A stretch of 64,000 nt of DNA from Ryuthela nishihirai (GCA_038380435.1 JAWZYU010000024.1:53220613-53284612); one strand, 5' to 3'; positions 31,980 to 43,590 are shown, counted from the stretch's first letter. The notes: a model not told the origin generated them from the sequence alone. Translations and numbers: made by a program.

Positions 31980-32364
31980 GGTTGGGTTGTTTTACCTCTG
32001 AGCGGCACTTTTTTGCACACCATGGGCTAAATGGCCAGGTCACATGGACCCCGAAGGCTCAGAGAAGGTTGGGGGAGGGGACCCACTGGAACAGCTGTTG
32101 GGAGACAGATGGTAGCCTCCCGTCAAGGCCATCCAGCATGTTCTTTAACGTGCACAGGGTATGGCTCTCCCGCACACGGGGACACGGCTTAACGTCCCAT
32201 CCGACGGACGGCGGCCTTTCCAAGCCCATCGGTGTCCCCTACTGACCGTGGGCAGGGCGGGGAATTTTGCGGAGATAAATCTCAACGCTGACCCAGCTGG
32301 GACTCGAACCTGGGAACTGCAGATTACGAGCCTGGCGCGCTACCGACTGAGCCACCCCCGTCCC
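31980..32364 (-). mobile_element. SINE1, complete
   Basis: Complete inverted copy close to the consensus. No clear target duplication. Confidence 0.92.
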
Positions 32365-32921
32365 TATGCTTATTATGAGTTCATCTAATGCACTGAATGT
32401 ATTATATTTGAGTATTGGCCAAAATGAATGTTTCAATCCCAGAATAGCATTTTTTTTTAGCACATCCAGTAAGAAGCAGCTGAGGACCTGCGTCTTATGT
32501 AATCTGAAATCTTGTCGAGCTCGTGTCACGGGTCACTCGACTTGCTATTTTGAAGTCTTTTTCCCTCCTAAATCTTCCACCGGAGAGAGTCTTGAAACGT
32601 TTCCGGCGGATGTGAAGAGGAAATCGGTATCTAAATCTTTTTTGCTGTTAGACCTCTTCAGACTGAAGCTGTCATGCCTCGAAAACGAGGTAGAGGCAGT
32701 TAACATTACTCGTAAAGAGTCATGGAGGGGCAAAAAGTCAAGAGAATCTTTTTTGGAACTTAACTAATTTGGGGACAGGGACTACTTGTGTCGAGTAGGA
32801 TATCGTTTACGATTAACTTAAATAATATCTTAGTTTTAGTTATTAATACTTCTAGGCAAGTAGTTTCAATCATTTTCAGATTACGACCCTATTCTCTGAA
32901 ACTTTTGTCGCTCCATCCACC
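32365..32921. other. intron sequence, nothing recognised
   Basis: A 133-codon + frame (32366-32767) overlaps SINE1 edge sequence at its start and has no motif I know. Confidence 0.5.
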
Positions 32922-33266
32922 GTTGGGTTGTTTTACCACTGAGCGGCACTTTTTTGCACACCATGGGCTAAATGGCCAGGTCACATGTACCCCGAAGGCT
33001 CAGAGAAGGTTGGGGGACAGATGGTAGCCTCTGGTCAAGGCCATCCAGCGTGTTCTTTAACGTGCACATGGTATGGCTTTCCTACACACGGAGCCACAGC
33101 TTAACGTCCCATCCGACGGACGGCGTCCTTTCCAAGCCCATCGGTGTCCCCTACTGACCGTGGGCAGGGAGTTTTGCGGATATAAATCTCAACGCTGACC
33201 CAACTGGGACTCGAACCTGGGAACTGCAGATTACGAACCTGGCGCGTTACTACCCCCCCCCCCCTA
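32922..33266 (-). mobile_element. SINE1 with internal deletion and C-run at its head
   Basis: Lost about 30 bp after GGTTGGGGGA. The head ends in a long C-run where the A box should be. It directly precedes the R1-like LINE. Confidence 0.88.
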
Positions 33267-33496
33267 GGGGGAATTGGTTTTCATTTTGATTTTGTGAGTT
33301 TTGTGCGTTTATACGAGCAATATAGCGATTGTAAAGCCATTTGCCAGATTCTCTCTGTAACTTGTGCAATCAGAACCAATTCGTTGAGAGAGGACCTTGT
33401 CGTGGTCTAGGGGCTCCCTCCTTGGAAGAGGGTCTAACACTCTCTCAGAAGAAAGAAGTAGCTGCCTCGTGTGAACCTCAGGGTACCAGGTAAGCA

Positions 33497-34510
33497 ATGG
33501 CTAGCGAAGTGAATGAAGTGGCCTCTCAAGTAGAGAGTGCCACTAATAAAACTAGTGGACTGTTTGGAGAACTGGACTCTAAGGTGACTAAGCAGCAAGC
33601 AGCTGAGATTAGAAACCTATTTTGCAAACTACAAGATGTAGTGCAAGAACAGGAGTTGAAAATCAACAACCTCGAGGGCAGGTTGGCTGAAAGAGAAATG
33701 GCTGCCAAAAGTAAGGCGTCAGTCTCTAAAAGTTATGCTGAAGTGACAAATAGGTTTTCAACCCCGAACCACCAGAAGCGAGACCAACAACATATAATGT
33801 TGGTATACCCTCAAGACGACGGTAAAAGTTCAGAACTCAAGAAGGGTCTCTTGAAGAATTTAGATCCAACTAAGATGAAAATTGGCATTAAGAATGTCAA
33901 AAAGATTGCAAAAGGGGGAGTTCTAATAGAATGTACTGATGAGTTTGATAACAAGATATTAAAAACAGAAATACAGAGAAATACAGTCTTAAAAGACAAA
34001 TGTGCGGCAAGAGAACCCAAAAAGAAATTGCCACAAATAATAATTTACGATGGTGATATTGAAAAAGAAGTTTTAGTAGAAAGAATCAAAGCACAGAATA
34101 CAGCTTTGATGGAAGCCTCAATGGAGACAAAGTTCTCGATAAAAGGCGAAAATAATAGGAAGCACTGGGTAGTGCAGGTTGACTCCGAGACTTTTAAAGT
34201 CTTTATGAAAGAGAAAAAAGTTAATGTGGGATGGTCTCGCCTAAATGTCAAAGAATACCTAAAGGTTGTGAGATGTTTTAAGTGTAACAAACATGGTCAT
34301 TTTCAGACCAATTGCACAGAAGACCAGACTTGTGGACAATGTGGTCAGAAAGACCACAAACACTGGGACTGTAAGGTAACAGTCCTAAATTGTGTAAATT
34401 GTAAAGCAGCTAATGACAAATACAGATTAAAATGTCCAACATTCCAGTTTGGACGTGGACTGCTCCTGTTACAGAACTCGAAGAATCGAGAAGAGAACTC
34501 GATTTATTAG
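33497..34510 (+). CDS. R1-like LINE ORF1, zinc-knuckle gag-type protein
   Basis: 337 codons and intact. The N-terminal third is coiled-coil-like, rich in E, K and Q (about residues 30-75). The C-terminal part carries two perfect C-x2-C-x4-H-x4-C knuckles, CFKCNKHGHFQTNC and CGQCGQKDHKHWDC, plus a third, CVNCKAAND, that lacks its histidine. It ends LLLLQNSKNREENSIY, a usual ending for R1-type ORF1. Such proteins bind the element's RNA. The start MASEVNEVASQ is the first Met of the frame. Confidence 0.82.
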   Translation: MASEVNEVASQVESATNKTSGLFGELDSKVTKQQAAEIRNLFCKLQDVVQEQELKINNLEGRLAEREMAAKSKASVSKSYAEVTNRFSTPNHQKRDQQHIMLVYPQDDGKSSELKKGLLKNLDPTKMKIGIKNVKKIAKGGVLIECTDEFDNKILKTEIQRNTVLKDKCAAREPKKKLPQIIIYDGDIEKEVLVERIKAQNTALMEASMETKFSIKGENNRKHWVVQVDSETFKVFMKEKKVNVGWSRLNVKEYLKVVRCFKCNKHGHFQTNCTEDQTCGQCGQKDHKHWDCKVTVLNCVNCKAANDKYRLKCPTFQFGRGLLLLQNSKNREENSIY

Positions 34511-34531
34511 TCAAGCGCATACAATACTGAA

Positions 34532-35081
34532 ATGAACTTGTCTAAAATAGTTCAAATAAATTTACATCATGCCAGAGCTGCTACAAACAGACTGGTGCTA
34601 TATATGGAAGAAAATGATTTTGAAATGGAATTAGTCCAGGAACCTTATATTTATAAGAATAAAATAAGGGGTTTTCCAGCAGGGTGGAGGATCTTTGGAG
34701 CATCCCACCCAATGCCAAGATGTGCAATTGTAATTGGCAAAAGAAGTATGTGTCACAGAAATCTACACCTCCAGGGATGTAGTTGTTATCACATCTAAAA
34801 AAGGGGATCGAAAATGTGTTATGATCCCAATATATTGCCCACCGAAAGACTCTTTGTAAGGAAATTTCCAAATCATTTCAAACATGGTTCAGATATATCC
34901 TGACTGGGACATAGTCCTAGGAGGGGATTTTAACGCAAGCAGTAGACTTTGGGGTCCTCAGAGGAAGGACCAAAGAGGTAAAGAAGTCTTAGAATTTATC
35001 AATCAAAACGGCTTCACGATTCTAAATGACCCAAAAAGTGAGCCAACCTTCCCCAGTAGTCTGGATCATAATAAAAAATAA
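34532..35081 (+). pseudogene. R1-like LINE ORF2 start, endonuclease fragment with frameshifts
   Basis: Opens with MNLSKIVQINLHHARAATN and MELVQEPYI, the start of an R1-type endonuclease. The frame breaks near 34750-34880, then resumes as DWDIVLGGDFNASSRLWG and GFTILNDP, the G-D-F-N metal-site motif. It ends at about 35081 against a SINE2 tail, before the S-D-H box and the whole RT. It is not functional. Confidence 0.78.
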
Positions 35082-35131
35082 ATAATAAATACCCCTTCAA
35101 GCAGCTGCTTGCCACAGAGGTCTGACAGGAA
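35082..35131 (-). mobile_element. SINE2 3' end fragment truncating the R1-like LINE
   Basis: AATAAATACCCCTTCAAGCA then GCTGCTTGCCACAGAGG in reverse. It joins the LINE ORF2 without its RT. Confidence 0.8.
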
Positions 35132-36015
35132 AATGAACGCGACACCAGCGCTCTGTCTAGGAGATCTGAAGAACTAACTTACAAAGACAATAATAATTCT
35201 GTTGTACAAATTAAAAAAAAAGAAATCAAAGAAATGTCGGGGAAGCAAACTGAAATTGATACGGATAGCAATATTTAAAAAAAATCTCAATTTATTTATT
35301 AATGTTCACTTCTGTTACGTAAAAATATTACCAACTATTGTGTGTCAAAGAAGGAAACCGAAAGAAATTCTGCTCCTTCGCAAAACATCTCTCTCTTTAC
35401 ACAAATCTGTCTGTAAGCCCAGACCCCCCTCCAATAGAAGCCTTAGTAGGCACAGTTCACGTGCAGCCTCCCAACAACACTTGAAAGCAGAGCCAGTCCC
35501 TGCCGTCGGGCAACTTGTCTGGTAAATAAGTCCGCTCAGCCTTGTTGGTAGCAGAAGCTCTCTTCGAATGAGCAGTTGGGCCAAGGTAATAAAAGCCAGT
35601 CGACCCAAACACTTCAGCCTATTCTCGGACTCCAAATGCCCGCGAAGATTCTGTTCCTTCTCTAATAGACGACAAGGGAGGTCTGGACTCACAAGGTGTG
35701 GGGAGGGGGAGGGCGGAAGACCACAAAGCCATAGAAGGTGGGTGTTCTCCTTTACAGTTCCTTTTGCGCTATTGCACCTGATAGGGTGAGGGAGGGAGGG
35801 CAGTGGGCTCGTGAGAAAATCCCTTTGGAGAGAGGAAGAGATTCTCGAGTAAGAGGAGACGCAACGGATAAGGGAGGGAAATAATACGATCTTATCCATC
35901 GTTCATCACATACGAAGCTGATATGATCAACGCATGGTGGAGGATGCAGTGCATCTGAACAGCAGCCTCCGTGAATGAGTAGAAGCCGTTTTTTATTAAG
36001 ACTTTGAATAATAAT
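35132..36015. other. intron sequence with a GC-rich patch
   Basis: 35345-35900 is GC-rich and open on - for 184 codons (MDKIVLFPSLIRCVSS at its start), biased to Leu, Ser and Arg without domain motifs. I do not call a gene. Confidence 0.45.
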
Positions 36016-36070
36016 TAAATAAATCTGAAGCAGCTCACCTTGCCACGGATGTCTGACATAAGTTTGTTTA
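36016..36070 (-). mobile_element. SINE2 3' fragment
   Basis: AAATCTGAAGCAGCTCACCT and TGCCACGGATGTCTGACA match the SINE2 end in reverse with substitutions. Confidence 0.55.
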
Positions 36071-36478
36071 ATGCAACATAAAGGAGACCGTGGGGGAGAC
36101 CGCAGCAAAGTTTTTTTTTCAGCACCAAGACCTCCTCATTCAAGCACAATAACCTCTTGCCCACTGGGATGTTTTATGAAAATCTCGCATATCCTGGCTG
36201 TACAGGACCGAGGCTATTTTTCATAATTGAGTTTTTAGAAAAGGTCTCCTAAAATTTTCACTGGGGCCTTGAAAACTTTGCTATGAAATTATTATTGATG
36301 GCTAAGTTTACATAATCTTAAAAACTTTTTAAAATTAACATATCTGATTAATTTTAATTTTATTAAAAATATATAACTAGGTATATTTTATACTACACTG
36401 TAAATAATTTCGCCATCACATTTTTAAAATTGAAAATAGAAAAATATATGGAATGAACGAATTCGAAAAAATGTAAGA
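36071..36478. other. A+T-rich intron sequence
   Basis: Nothing recognised. Confidence 0.6.
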
Positions 36479-36640
36479 CCGTCCCGTGGTCGAGTGGTTA
36501 GCACGCTTGGCTAGTTTTTCTGCTGAGGTCCTGCCATCTTCTCAGACCTTCTGCTATGGCATATAAACTGACAGGCTCCTGTCAGACCTCTGTGGCAAGC
36601 AGCTGCTTGAGGGGGTATTTATTTATTTTATTTATTAAGG
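36479..36640 (+). mobile_element. SINE2 lacking its B box
   Basis: CCGTCCCGTGGTCGAGTGGT is followed by CTTGGCTAG joined directly to TTTTTCTGCTGAGG, deleting the B box. Tail present. Confidence 0.85.
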
Positions 36641-37176
36641 GAATAAAGTTGGCAACACTGGCTAGAAGATAGATAAATGTTGGAATCTTCTGGATAAGCT
36701 GACATCTTTGAGAGTTGAAATAAATGGGCTTATTTAATCACTAATTTTCATTCGCATTTCTTGTGTTGTAAGAATTACAGTTTACATTCCTTCAACTCGT
36801 AGCCATTTGCCAAACTTCTTTCTGGGTTATATCTGATAAGCGACTTACTTTTGCTTCCACGTTTCGTTACCGTAAAGGCAGAGTTACGATCGCAAAGATA
36901 TTTGATAAAAACCCGACAACATTTTACTTTAGAATTTATAGCGAAATGCCTACACTGAATCTGCAGTAAATCTGTATACAGCCTATTCTCAATTAACCGA
37001 TCAAAACAGGAAGGGAATGCACATAGTTATATACAGGGAAAGAAAACTGCAGAAAAGATTTGGAAACATCTTATAAATAGAGAGTCTGAAATGATATGGT
37101 TTATGTTAGACAGCTGCCAAAACTCTGTCTAGAAACATATGGTGTGGGAAATGAAGTTGCATTTTTTCCATATGAC
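36641..37176. other. A+T-rich intron sequence
   Basis: Nothing recognised. Confidence 0.6.
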
Positions 37177-37562
37177 GGATTGGGTTGTTTTACCTCTGAG
37201 CGGCACTTTTTTGCACACCATGGGCTAAATGGCCAGGGCACATGGACCTCGAAGGCTCAGAGAAGGTTGTGGGAGGGGACCCACTGGAACAGCTGTTGGG
37301 AGACAGATGGTAGCCTCCCGTCAAGGCCATCCAGCGTGTTCTTTAACGTGCACAGGGTATGGCTCTCCCGCACACGGGGTCACGGCTTAACGTCCCATCC
37401 GACATACGGCGGCCTTTCCAAGCCCATCGGTGTCCCCTACTGACCGTGGGCAGGGCGGGGAATTTTGCGGAGATAAATCTCAGCGCTGACCCAGCTGGGA
37501 CTCGAACCTGGGAACTACAGATTACGAGCCTGGCGCGCTACCGACTGAGCCACCCCCGCCCC
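37177..37562 (-). mobile_element. SINE1, complete
   Basis: Complete inverted copy. Flanks TTCCATATGAC and TTCCATACGATGAC are a possible imperfect target duplication. Confidence 0.92.
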
Positions 37563-38627
37563 TTCCATACGATGACAGATAATCATCAGAGTCAAGAGAT
37601 ATTGATCTGGTTGGGGGAAATGCATTAAAGAGGCGATGAATTTTCAGTTGGGCTGAATTTAGCCTCTGTCTAGCATCGCCACGCCCCTCACCAGAGCGTA
37701 GCATAGTACTACGTATATCCATCCAAAAAAAGTCAACAAATTCTTGGTCGGTTAAACCAAGAGTCGGATAATCAAAGATCGCGGTTTTGCTGCATATATT
37801 TTGTTTCTATTTCTTCTTTATTAAAAGCAATAGAAACAAATGATACTCCAAGAAGCATCTTCGCATTTCTAAAGTTAATTGCACTCAGACCCGCAAAAGC
37901 AATCAGTTTATCTGCAGATTTTAACAGGAAAAAACTACCGTATAAACAAAGCAGGATTCGAAATCGGATTCGCTAATTGCAGTGTCACCTCGAACCAACG
38001 CGATACCCTTTGCGGTACTACGAGTTGTTCGGCTACATCCGAAAGATGACATGATTCTGTATCTGTTCGTAGAATTCGAGTTGCAACATAAAGAAAACAC
38101 GGAAGAAAATGCTTTGACTTCACGCCGAGTATTCGTCTAGCATGTCCCTTATCAGGCGAGCAAGTGTAAACTGTTCGAGATCCAAATGCAGATTTCTTAC
38201 TATCTTTTTTCGACGCCAATTTAATGCCAAATTCTTTTTCTGTAGCTCCAGTGTGATGCAGAATAAGTTGAATGCTTTTCCCTCTCCCTTCGTCACTGTG
38301 TCCTCTTTCATCCTGGACAATTGACCGCAGCGGATGTTCGCATCGATGTAAAAAACAGCGGAATAACTCGTTTTGTCCAAATTGCACATAATCGATCACT
38401 TGGTGCTGCAAACATAATTGCTGCTTTGCTTGTGCCTATAAGTGGCGATAATTAAGGGCCGTCGTAATGGGGCACAAATAACCTGATTGCTGACCCATTG
38501 CAGCTTCCTGAAGGAATCTCTCTTCTTAATGACTCAGTTAAACACTTGCACACATTGACGCTGATCTGTATTTGTCTTATGTATTCTGATCACGACTTAT
38601 TTCAACATGTAAGTGAAAACAAGGATG
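37563..38627. other. intron sequence with overlapping unassigned frames
   Basis: Two - strand frames overlap (38411-37935, 158 codons; 38389-38120, 89 codons). Neither shows a known domain, and both are probably chance. Confidence 0.45.
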
Positions 38628-38673
38628 AAGAAATACAAGACTAGAACCCATAACAGAAAAGAAATCTCTGGAT

Positions 38674-39062
38674 TTGGGTTGGGTAGTTTTACCTCTGAGC
38701 GGCACTTTTTTGCACACAATGGGCTAAATGGCCAGGTCACAAGGACCCCGAAGGCTCAGAGAAGTTTGGGCGAGGGGACCCACTGGAATAGCTGTTGGGA
38801 GACAGATGATAGCCTCCCGTCAAGGCCATCCACTATGTTCTTTAATGTGCACAGGGTATGGCTCTCCCGTACACGGGGCCACGGCTTAACGTCCCATCCG
38901 ACGGACGGTGGCCTTTCCGAGCTCATCGGTGTCCCCTACTGACCGTGGGCAGGGCGGGGAAATTTTGCGGAGATAAATCTCAACGCTGACCCAGCTGGGA
39001 CTCGAAACTGGGAACTACAGATTACGAGCCTGGCGCGCTACCGACTGAGCCACCCCCGACCC
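38674..39062 (-). mobile_element. SINE1 flanked by 45-bp direct repeats
   Basis: A complete copy between 38628-38672 and 39066-39110, two 45-bp segments that differ by only a few bases (AAATACAAGACTAGAACCC is shared). Confidence 0.93.
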
Positions 39063-39190
39063 AAAAAGAAATACAAGACTAGAACCCATAACAGAAAAGC
39101 TTTCTCTGGAAGAAATAAAAATATTATAAACACCGCAACCAAGACTAGATGCTCTAACCATTGAGTTATTGAATTCACTTTTAGAATCAT

Positions 39191-39229
39191 TATGTGAAAA
39201 AAAGTGCCACTCAGAGGTAAAACAACCCA
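39191..39229 (+). mobile_element. SINE1, 3' end fragment
   Basis: AGTGCCACTCAGAGGTAAAA then CAACCC only. The body is missing. Confidence 0.75.
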
Positions 39230-39373
39230 TGACATAGAAATTCATTCTTGAAGAATCCGAAGATTTAGATGTCCCCATTAAATCCATTAAATAGGAAGGG
39301 CAAGAGATGGGGAAATTTCAGAGAAATCTAACAAGCCAGCAGTTTTTACTGCAAGCCGTTACAAAGATATATA

Positions 39374-39913
39374 CAGTCGCTCAAAAAAAAATATCCGAAA
39401 AAATATTTAGTGATCTGGCAACCTTCGTGTCACGTGACACGTAGGTTGCCAGATCACTAATTTCTAAAAAACGTTGCCAGATATTTTTCCTGAATTCTGT
39501 AATCACGTGACACGAAGGTTGCCAGATCACTCATTTCTAAAAAAATCGTTGCCAGATATTTTTTCTGAATTCTGTAATCAACCATTAGTGTTCGGATACT
39601 TTTTTGAGCGACTGTAGGTGGTCATATTATTTTGATACTAGATCGTGTGGGCTCACTCACGGAAATATTGAGCGTGTGCAGTTACCGTTCACAGCAAACT
39701 GGAGCGTGTGCAGTAACTGCACACGCTCCAGTTTGCTGTGAACGGTAACTGGAGCGTGTACAGCAACTGTACACGCTCCAGATATTTTCCCTGAATTCTA
39801 TAATCACGTGACACGAAGGTTGTCAGATCACTAATTTCTAAAAAAATCGTTGCGATATTTTTTCTGAATTCTGTAATCAACCCTAGTGTTCGGATACTTT
39901 TCTGAGCGACTGG
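39374..39913. mobile_element. cluster of rearranged Tc1-like MITE copies
   Basis: Starts TACAGTCGCTCAAAAAAAAA and collapses to a short foldback centred near 39435. Two further reverse units follow (terminal repeats at about 39590-39614 and 39888-39913), one with all the GTGCAG and GTACAG palindromes. It ends with TTTTCTGAGCGACTGG. A small inverted and tandem arrangement of the same family as the 8308 satellite. Confidence 0.82.
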
Positions 39914-40089
39914 TACCATCATGAGAGGGATGGGATAAACCTTTTCTCCTCTTATGCGCATTAAAATAGAGCACGCAGAGAAATTAATGCTACTGCATTA
40001 AAAAGTGAAAGCTGATACTCTTTTTCCTGGAATTATTTTACCATTTTAAATTTATCTAGCTTTGAAAATACCCGAAAGATCGGGTCACG

Positions 40090-40172
40090 GATCACACTTT
40101 GGAGAGCGAGGCTCTCTTGTACTGGACAGGCTCTCCTGTCAGACCTCCATGGCAAGTGGCCTGCTGGAGTAT
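40090..40172 (+). mobile_element. SINE2 fragment
   Basis: GACAGGCTCTCCTGTCAGAC and TGGCAAGTGGCCTGCTGGAG, a diverged 3' part. Confidence 0.5.
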
Positions 40173-40911
40173 ATCTTTTGCATACCAAAAATGGCAGATG
40201 TTCTTCAGAAATATTCTTAGAAATTCTGGCAAATCGAGGTAAAAATCGAAAAAAAATGTGGGGAAAATTCACTTAATTTTTCCAAAAACGCGAAAATGGG
40301 AGTTAACTTCTTGTAAATATATAACTCTAATTTCTTTGGCAAAATCAAGTGTGGCTAGGATTTCAATGGAAAATAATAAATCTTCTGAAGCACTCCCTCT
40401 ATTTGAACCTATTGTTCTTTCAAGAAGCAATAGGATTATGCAACAGCTATGACACATCTACCGTTAAAAAATCAAGGCTTATTATATTCTGTAGCAGAAT
40501 ACGATCTTACGAAGTTATTGTATTTGATACTATATTATAGTTAAAAAGAATCGCATTTTATATTCTGTATTAAAACGACATAGATTGCTTTTATTCATCT
40601 GGAATGGTTTTTAAAGTCTACTTAGAAAATGCTTTTGGGTTAAAATATTGCGGTTTTACCTTTCGTTATTATTGGAATAATCGGTTAGCGTCAAAAATTC
40701 TAATTGCCATTATACTACTTTCATTTGGATTGAGATGTGGGGGGGGGGGGGGATGCGAAAAAATGTGAGGCTCTTTAAGTCCATTTTTGGACGCCTTGTT
40801 GTTCTCCTCTTAAAAAAGGCTGTAGCGTCGAGAACTGATGGCACAACCAGAAGTTGCCATCCCGAAATCTTCTCGCAACTGTGGCCAACTTTTATTAATG
40901 TTGCGACAACA
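40173..40911. other. A+T-rich intron sequence with a G-run
   Basis: A pure G-run near 40739-40752. Otherwise nothing recognised. Confidence 0.55.
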
Positions 40912-40923
40912 CACTCCAACAGT

Positions 40924-41316
40924 GGGGCGGGGGTGGCTCAGTCGGTAGCGCGCCAGGCTCGTAATCTGTAGTTCCCAGGTTCGAGTCCCAGCTGGGTCAG
41001 CGTTGCGATTTATCTCCGCAAAATTCCCCGCCCTGCCCACGGTCAGTAGGGGACACCGATGGGCTTGAAAAGGCCGCCGTCCGTCGGATGGGACGTTAAG
41101 CCGTGGCCCCTTGTGCGGGAGAGACATACCCCGTGCACGTTAAAGAACACGCTGGATGGCCTTGACGGGAGGCTACCATCTGTCTCCCAACAGCTGTTCT
41201 AGTGGGTCCCCTTCCCCAACCTTCTCTGAGCCTTCGGGGTCCATGTGACCTGGCCATTTAGCCCATGGTGTGCAAAAAATTGCCGCTCAGAGGTAAAACA
41301 ACCCAACAACAACAAC
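40924..41316 (+). mobile_element. SINE1, target duplication CACTCCAACAGT
   Basis: Perfect 12-bp duplication at 40912-40923 and 41317-41328. Tail is (CAA)n-extended. Confidence 0.95.
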
Positions 41317-41328
41317 CACTCCAACAGT

Positions 41329-42439
41329 CGACGTCATTGTTGTACGAGAGTTATTTTACTTTTCGAGGTACTTTTTGTTCGAGAATTCTTTTTTTGACTT
41401 CCTGTTCAAAATTTCTAGATTGAGGGTAAAAAAGGTGTTGACAGAAATCTGTCCCTCAATCTTCCTCTTTCCTGTGGAATTCTTTATCTCAATTTTCCTG
41501 ATACACTTTACGACAGCCAATTTAACCCCGCAGGTCATAATTTGATCCTCATCCCGCCTCTGTATACCTGCACTACACGTCGAGCTGCCATGGCTCGATA
41601 GAATATAAAAACGAGTGCACTTCACGCCATTCGATCAATACTAACGAGAGCGTCGAGTCCAACTCGTATTTCCTTTTCCTCGACCACTTAAGGCGTGTCA
41701 AAAGTATCTTCCCGAAGCTTAGAGCGAGACACCCATTAACTAAGATGCCTCCACTAAAAGATGAAAAAAATGAAATAATTGACAAGAGAATTAATGTCGT
41801 ACTGCCGACCTTCGTCACATCGAGGGCTCCACAGCGAAATCATTTGCTCCTGATTGGCAGTCAGAAGCTCGCTCTAAATCTTCCACGGAGAGAAGAACTG
41901 GTATTTCAGTAAACGTCGGCCACTTCCGAATTCATGAATACCGAAGTGCTTCGGCCATTCCTCCCCCCTCTCCTTTCCTCGTGCAGCGGAGGAGGCATGA
42001 CGAGGGTTTTCCCACCTGGCGCGTAATGCTCTCTTGGCCATTCTTCCCACGTGCATGGGCACGACGTGTTGTGCTATCCTCTGCTGCTGCTTCAGGACCG
42101 AGCTAATCTTGGACGGAGGTGGCCCACCAAGAAGCAAACAACTTGAGTCTTAGGGGTCGATGAGAATTTGTTTAGAGAGATATTTGTTCGCTCTCGTAGC
42201 TGCATGGATGGACAGCTATCGTAGGGTGTCATGTGACTACAAGAGGAGGCGATCTTCTTGAAAGACAATTTCATTGTAATTTGAATTATGGTACTGAGGG
42301 TTTTAATTTTTTAATGTTAAGGTTAAACAGCCATTTCATGATTTCAAAATAATATTTTATTAACAACATTTCCCACCATCGAAGATGCATCCCCTATAAA
42401 TATGAATCCAGTCCATAAATTTTATTCTAGTAACATAAA
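41329..42439. other. intron sequence, nothing recognised
   Basis: Several 60-89-codon - strand frames without motifs. No repeat family recognised. Confidence 0.5.
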
Positions 42440-42823
42440 TTGGGTTGGATCGTTTTACCTCTGAGTGGCACTTTTTTTCACACCATGGGCTAAATGGCCA
42501 GGTCACATGGACCCCAAAGGCTCAGAGAAGGTTGGGGGAAGGGACACACTGGAACAGCTGTTGGGAGACAGATGGTAGCCTCCCATCAAGGCCATCCAGC
42601 GTGTTCTTTAATGTGCACCGGGAATGGCTCTCCCACACTTGGGGTCACGGCTTAACGTCCCATCCTACAGACAACAGCCTTTTCAAGCCCATCGGTGTCC
42701 CCTACTGAACGTGGGCAGGGAGTTTTGCGGAGATAAATCTCAACGCTGACCCAGCTGGGACTCGAACCTGGGAACTGCAGACTACGAGCCTGGTGCACTA
42801 TCGACTGAGCCACCCTCGCCCCT
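42440..42823 (-). mobile_element. SINE1, complete, diverged
   Basis: Complete inverted copy with more substitutions than most (CATCCTACAGACAACAGCC in place of the GACGGACGGCGG region). It lies just before the mariner relic. Confidence 0.9.
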
Positions 42824-42954
42824 AGGAAGCCCTTGGTCTAAATGAACCAAGTCAGGACTATGGAGCGATAATGTGACGCTTCACGTTGCTAACTACATTC
42901 ATCATGGCTGCAGCATTATGGGTGGGAAGTGTTGCACATCTAACCTCCCTAGTC

Positions 42955-43135
42955 CTAATTTTGTCCCTTCAGAATTCTACTTCTTTGGACATCTGAAGAA
43001 ATTTATGGCAGACCATCTTGCTACTGACGATGATGTGAGGTAAAATCCTGGCTACAGCAAATGCTGTAATTTTTATATATGATTTTTGGATCACACATCA
43101 AAGGTGGAACAAGTGCTTCAATTGGTTTGGTAATT
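42955..43135 (+). pseudogene. mariner-type transposase C-terminal relic
   Basis: One frame reads NFVPSEFYFFGHLKKFMADH, then LATDDDV, before stops and frameshifts. It resembles the mariner/Tc1 D-L-A-P-S-D-F/Y-x-x-F-x-x-L-K-K block followed by T-D-D-E-V. Where the third catalytic aspartate should be, the sequence has Glu (PSE), and the preceding residues are degraded. It sits between two SINE1 copies and no terminal repeats are visible. The match is short and rests on this block alone. Confidence 0.5.
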
Positions 43136-43190
43136 ATGCAGAGTAGTCCATACTTACCCTTTCCTCAAGTGCAACTTCACTGTTTTAATA

Positions 43191-43578
43191 GGGGCGGGGG
43201 TGGCTCAGTCGGTAGCGCGCCAGGCTCGTGATCTGTAGTTCCCAGGTTCGAGTCCCAGCTGGGTCAGCGTTGAGATTTATCTCCGCAAAAATTCCCCGCC
43301 CTGCCCACGGTCAGTAGGGGACACCGATGGGCTTGGAAAGGCCGCCGTCCGTCGGATGGGACGTTAAGCCGTGGCTCCGTGTGCGGGAGAGCCATACCCT
43401 GTGCACGTTAAAGAACACGCTGGATGGCCTTGACGGGAGGCTACCATCTGTCTCCCAACAGCTGTTCCAGTGGGTCCCCTCCCCCAACCTTCTCTGAGCC
43501 TACGGGGTCCATGTGACCTGGCCATTTAGCCCATGGTGTGCAAAAAAGTGCCGCTCAGAGATAAAACAATCCAATCCA
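43191..43578 (+). mobile_element. SINE1, target duplication ACTGTTTTAATA
   Basis: Perfect 12-bp duplication at 43179-43190 and 43579-43590. Confidence 0.95.
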
Positions 43579-43590
43579 ACTGTTTTAATA

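Larger units (their letters stand above)
33270..35081 (+). mobile_element. R1/LOA-like non-LTR retrotransposon, 5' part only
   Basis: A likely 5' region (about 33270-33496) is followed by a gag-type ORF1 (33497-34510) and, 21 bp later, the start of an endonuclease ORF2 (from 34532). ORF2 is cut off at about 35081, where a reversed SINE2 tail begins. The RT domain is missing. CCHC zinc knuckles plus an endonuclease starting KIVQINLHHARAA are characteristic of R1-superfamily LINEs. The clade call is from motifs only. Confidence 0.75.

Noticed and set aside
35345..35899. 184-residue - strand frame
   Set aside because: No domain, low-complexity Leu/Ser/Arg composition, no splice context or repeats. 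Likely chance in a GC-rich patch.
37935..38411. 158-residue - strand frame
   Set aside because: Competes with a second overlapping frame on the same strand, with no motif in either.
40738..40752. G-runs (also near 15622, 15697, 44124 and 59813) as G-quadruplex control sites
   Set aside because: Single homopolymer runs with no gene context. Lengths may be sequencing-dependent.
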